Shown in pieces: positions 62,201 through 64,000 of a DNA stretch of 64,000 bases. The notes under the pieces were generated by a model that was not told the DNA's origin, did no database searches, and saw nothing but the letters and a program-made list of their open reading frames with translations. The position numbers were made by a program, and so were the translations under genes. Every line of letters starts with the position of its first letter. Position 1 is the stretch's first letter. Source of the DNA: Pyropia haitanensis (Eukaryota; Rhodophyta; Bangiophyceae; Bangiales; Bangiaceae). The DNA lies in the NCBI GenBank assembly GCA_008729055.1, contig SDUX01000007.1, positions 4,695,409 through 4,759,408 of the forward strand, written 5' to 3'.

Positions 62201-64000
62201 CAGCCGCACCTTGAGACTCAGCTCTGACAACGGCACAAGCGTATCCGCCGTTGGAAAACGGCCAGTGACAGCCCGCAGGAACAAACACCGGCTCTCTGCA
62301 GCACAAACCGACCACGCGACGGGTGGCCGCGCAACAGGCTCATCAGAGGAGCTCGGGCGGCTGCTCTCTGGTCGGGGTGCCGCAGCCGCCGCCACCGCCG
62401 CTGCTGTCGCCGCGGGAACGGGTGGCATCAAGTACACCACTGGCAACGCGAGCGTCATGGACGAGTCGACCGGTGACCGCGGCAAATCGGCGATGCGCAA
62501 ATCCCCACGGTCAGCAAACACGCGTACCCGCACAATCAAAACCTGCGACGGAGCGGAGACGTTGAGCAATGTCACGTGCTGCTCAATGAGTCCAAACTGG
62601 GTGCACGCCAGTGTGAAGGACACCTTGCACGACGCGCCGGCCGCGAGGGACACGTCACTGACCGACAACCGCACTGCCTTCGAAGATGGTACGGCGCGGA
62701 AGCGACCCGAGAGGCCAGTGGACCGGTTGGTGACGTCAAAGTCGCCACGCAGCACGGCACCGCTGCTACTGATGACGCCCAGGTCCACGAGTGTGGTCGA
62801 CACGGCTAGCACACAGGCACCCACCACGGCCGAAAAGCGCACGGTGCTCTCACCAACAAACACCTGTGCGGGGGCACCATCGATGGCCGCAGGGGTGCCG
62901 GGGCCACCCTTGGCCGTGCCAGCTGGGGCGCCGGGGCCGCCCTTGGCCGCGCTGGCCGGGGCGCCGGGGCCACCCTTGGTCACGCTAGCCGGAGTGCCGG
63001 GGCCACCCTTGACAACGCTGGCCGGAAGGACGGCGCCACCTTTCGCCGCCACAGCTGCAGAGACACCTGCGCCACCTTTCCCCGCCGCCACAGTTGGCAG
63101 AGCAGGGGCTGCGGGGGGCGGTAGGGCAGCAGAGGAGCCGTCGCCAGATCCACGCGCACCCACTGTTTGCTGCTGCTGCCGGTACACGTTGAGCTGGAGC
63201 CCCCCCACAAGCGGACGTGTGGCACCGCTGCGAAGCTCAGCCTCGGGCAGCCGCGGCGCGACGCAGATGGTCAGGCGCACCCGCTGACGAGGGGGCAGCA
63301 CCACCGCGTCCGCCACAACTGCGGTGGCCGGTGGGTCATGCTCAGCGACCACCCCCTCGAACACGTACACCTGGGACACCAGGTTTGAACGCGCGCGCAG
63401 AACGAGCCGCACGTCGGACCGAGACTCCACTTCCACAACTCGCCGGATGGCGAATCGCACGCCGGCGTCGACATAGCCGACACCGAGGTCCAAAGATGCC
63501 CCCTCCTTGAGCCCCACCACAGAGACGAGTGGCTGCTCCGACTGGACAGCCTTGACTGCTACCTGCAACGTGGAGGTGGGCGGGAAATCCGATACCTGGC
63601 TGGCCAAACGTGAATCGAATGAACCCAGTGAGGGCCGCGAGCCGGCCTTGTTGCCAGCCGACGGGTCGCAGCATACAACAAAACACCGGTGGTGCAGCCC
63701 CGGGGCCAGAGCACAAATGGAAAGCTGGATGGTCGTCGAGCTGCGTGGGGCGACGAGTGAGCTCCACGGCGAGACAATAGCCTCGAGTAGCCGCCGGGCC
63801 GTCCACGATAACGATACAGCGCGCGACGCCTGACTGCCGCGAGGGCCATCCCCAGACGCCGTCGCCGAATCTCCCGACGAGCGGCTGCTCTGGTGACGCA
63901 GGAACGGGCCCTCCTCCTCGGCCGACTGCACCGCCGTCGAGTCATCGACGCCAGACCCGCCGCCTCCAGACCCACCGCTTCCAGCCTGACCGCTTCCACT
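59270..64000 (-). CDS. Giant Ig-fold (ASH/MSP-like) repeat protein, 5' end outside the window
   Basis: The frame is open from the window edge to a stop at 59270, at least 1576 aa, so the N-terminus is missing. Several segments have the pattern of ASH/MSP-type immunoglobulin-like domains: 'LVDLGVISSSGAVLRGDFDV' followed by 'TNRSTGLSGRFRAVPSSKAV', 'SDVSLAAGASCKVSFTLACT' and 'FGLIEQHVTLLNVSAPSQVL'; later 'VVEHSSGDPLTEASLSPGES' with 'LAVRVTVTPSEAAG', and 'PMLSFATSAAGAPAPAPKVL' with 'RLTNLWTSSSRRFAVRVANL'. Such domains occur in hydin-like, TMEM131-like and related large scaffold proteins; I cannot decide which. Low-complexity inserts include an 11-residue KGGPG(T/A)PA repeat, a long poly-Gly and poly-Ala tracts. 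No membrane helix seen in this part. Long G/C runs (for example 59647-59660) keep the frame here. Confidence 0.7.
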   Translation of the reverse strand, partial: SGSGQAGSGGSGGGGSGVDDSTAVQSAEEEGPFLRHQSSRSSGDSATASGDGPRGSQASRAVSLSWTARRLLEAIVSPWSSLVAPRSSTTIQLSICALAPGLHHRCFVVCCDPSAGNKAGSRPSLGSFDSRLASQVSDFPPTSTLQVAVKAVQSEQPLVSVVGLKEGASLDLGVGYVDAGVRFAIRRVVEVESRSDVRLVLRARSNLVSQVYVFEGVVAEHDPPATAVVADAVVLPPRQRVRLTICVAPRLPEAELRSGATRPLVGGLQLNVYRQQQQTVGARGSGDGSSAALPPPAAPALPTVAAGKGGAGVSAAVAAKGGAVLPASVVKGGPGTPASVTKGGPGAPASAAKGGPGAPAGTAKGGPGTPAAIDGAPAQVFVGESTVRFSAVVGACVLAVSTTLVDLGVISSSGAVLRGDFDVTNRSTGLSGRFRAVPSSKAVRLSVSDVSLAAGASCKVSFTLACTQFGLIEQHVTLLNVSAPSQVLIVRVRVFADRGDLRIADLPRSPVDSSMTLALPVVYLMPPVPAATAAAVAAAAAPRPESSRPSSSDEPVARPPVAWSVCAAESRCLFLRAVTGRFPTADTLVPLSELSLKVRLEGSSSALDDFDSAVTTIPPVLIPAVAPVATSGGGGSGGGGGGGSVSSRTPSEADSVGRLVRSASSRSTTRDGPLPEKPPPPPSQSIFHPAGSSFTFGGPSVRELSLVVHGAAPAEVGPGMQRSLQAGKLVPFAGLLALASQAGGDASGGGAEVPSDSAASTAAVQAPIAKALRISGGYCVSQLRFASGDSQTHVGVVGQRNGWRKVVAETTITNATDAPLSYAMGPLPSGLSAVQGAPFSVSSSNASGRGQSRSAMGAGSGATASGVLSTGDGAADDTDDTEDEEELVDVLPGLKGHLRPRQSAKVQVVVEVAELRSQSAGEVAFVVPIRNLFNPAGGLLWSVAATITAPRLAFERLDQHDHVTPSAGPPLRSPRPRYLATAGGGAAGEVSRAVGVAAAATVGAPLTAVGDWSAVDDGVHVSMLRSFAITLPRMAVPSKLVTSHWFRVNNVSEASFAMRLGVVTFRGAAEPGAADTAFALGELLTLSVVEHSSGDPLTEASLSPGESLAVRVTVTPSEAAGRAETWARVAALLAAAPDRQSEAPSPPLGGASPVGGGGGGGSSTPLGLPPPTPPGHSRRSSGASLVEGIVLLPGTLPTGGGSGGGGGGGGSGGGGGGGGGGGGGGGGGSGGGGGPAMGMGTIIDGAIARLELHCIVDGIVEPADAVYVYGSACRGASVGVSPPMLSFATSAAGAPAPAPKVLRLTNLWTSSSRRFAVRVANLPPGVEACVRRVVAEAPSPPDGEAASPATAATATAAATTSATAAATSIASATGTTVPEASTPVGGGYSSSGSIGEAGGPLDALAAAAGRPRGGGSSDGDGSRRGSRGSRGSCGSSGSGAPPPGVADPPPPPATDAAASAAAVAAAAAADAAAASAAAAAAAAAAAAVAEAGGAATAALFAAADRGVPADGLTLRPGEATELHVCVRRGVAAPPRVTGVASVNVVELPDAAAGEAGDPPAPGGPPQASAVLRINLV
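60301..60411. repeat. CCGCCACC-type repeat encoding poly-Gly
   Basis: Imperfect CCG/CCA trinucleotide repeat on plus, read on minus as Gly codons (about 35 Gly with few Ser). It separates two Ig-like segments of the giant protein. Confidence 0.85.
62880..63025 (-). repeat. 33-bp tandem repeat encoding an 11-residue KGGPGxPAxxx unit
   Basis: About four 33-bp units on the minus strand encode KGGPGTPASVT, KGGPGAPASAA, KGGPGAPAGTA and similar. Degenerate copies (KGGAVLPASVV, KGGAGVSAAVA) continue to about 63085. A collagen-like or elastic linker inside the giant protein. Confidence 0.85.

Overview
The window looks like nuclear DNA of a very GC-rich, intron-poor photosynthetic eukaryote, most likely a red alga of the Bangiales (Porphyra/Pyropia type). 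The reasons are a plastid fibrillin and a plastid DUF4336 protein beside a mitochondrial m-AAA protease, SEC24 and TRAPPC13; mostly single-exon genes (three short introns found, 254-369 bp, with GTACGT or GTAGGT donors and CAG acceptors); plastid-targeted N-termini carrying an Ala-Phe-Val motif, as expected for red-algal transit peptides; and G/C homopolymers up to about 30 bases. The species is an inference.

Layout: fibrillin (1.9-3.0 kb, +); an unidentified acidic and basic protein (7.3-8.3, +) facing a Gfo/Idh/MocA oxidoreductase (8.8-10.7, -); a class 3 lipase (13.7-15.3, -); alanine-rich DNA without a confident gene (15.3-19.0); a secreted Kelch protein ending in a hedgehog-type Hint domain (19.0-21.2, -); a doubtful gene (23.1-24.9, +); a small secreted acidic protein (27.9-28.1, +); DUF4336 (28.9-30.3, -) divergent from TRAPPC13 (30.8-32.6, +); a trypsin-like protein with Cys in place of the catalytic Ser (33.3-34.6, +); a 1.66 kb element with terminal inverted repeats (35.0-36.6); DPH4 (37.0-37.7, +); a secreted Cys-tailed protein (39.4-40.5, -); SEC24 (41.7-45.2, -) divergent from an m-AAA protease (46.1-49.2, +); long low-complexity DNA with two possible low-complexity proteins (53.6-56.0 and 57.2-58.6, +); and the 3' part of a giant Ig-fold/ASH-like protein (59.3 to the window edge, -).

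The main technical observation is that at least seven recognisable genes change reading frame at or next to a G or C run, and every one of these breaks is repaired by one additional base in the run. Consensus under-calling of homopolymers explains this best. It means that single-ORF gene models here are wrong for TRAPPC13, DPH4, the protease-like gene, the oxidoreductase, DUF4336 and the N-terminus of the m-AAA protease.

The genes do not form an operon or pathway. They are unlinked housekeeping and secretory functions, as usual for a eukaryotic chromosome. The most unusual gene is the secreted Kelch-Hint fusion.
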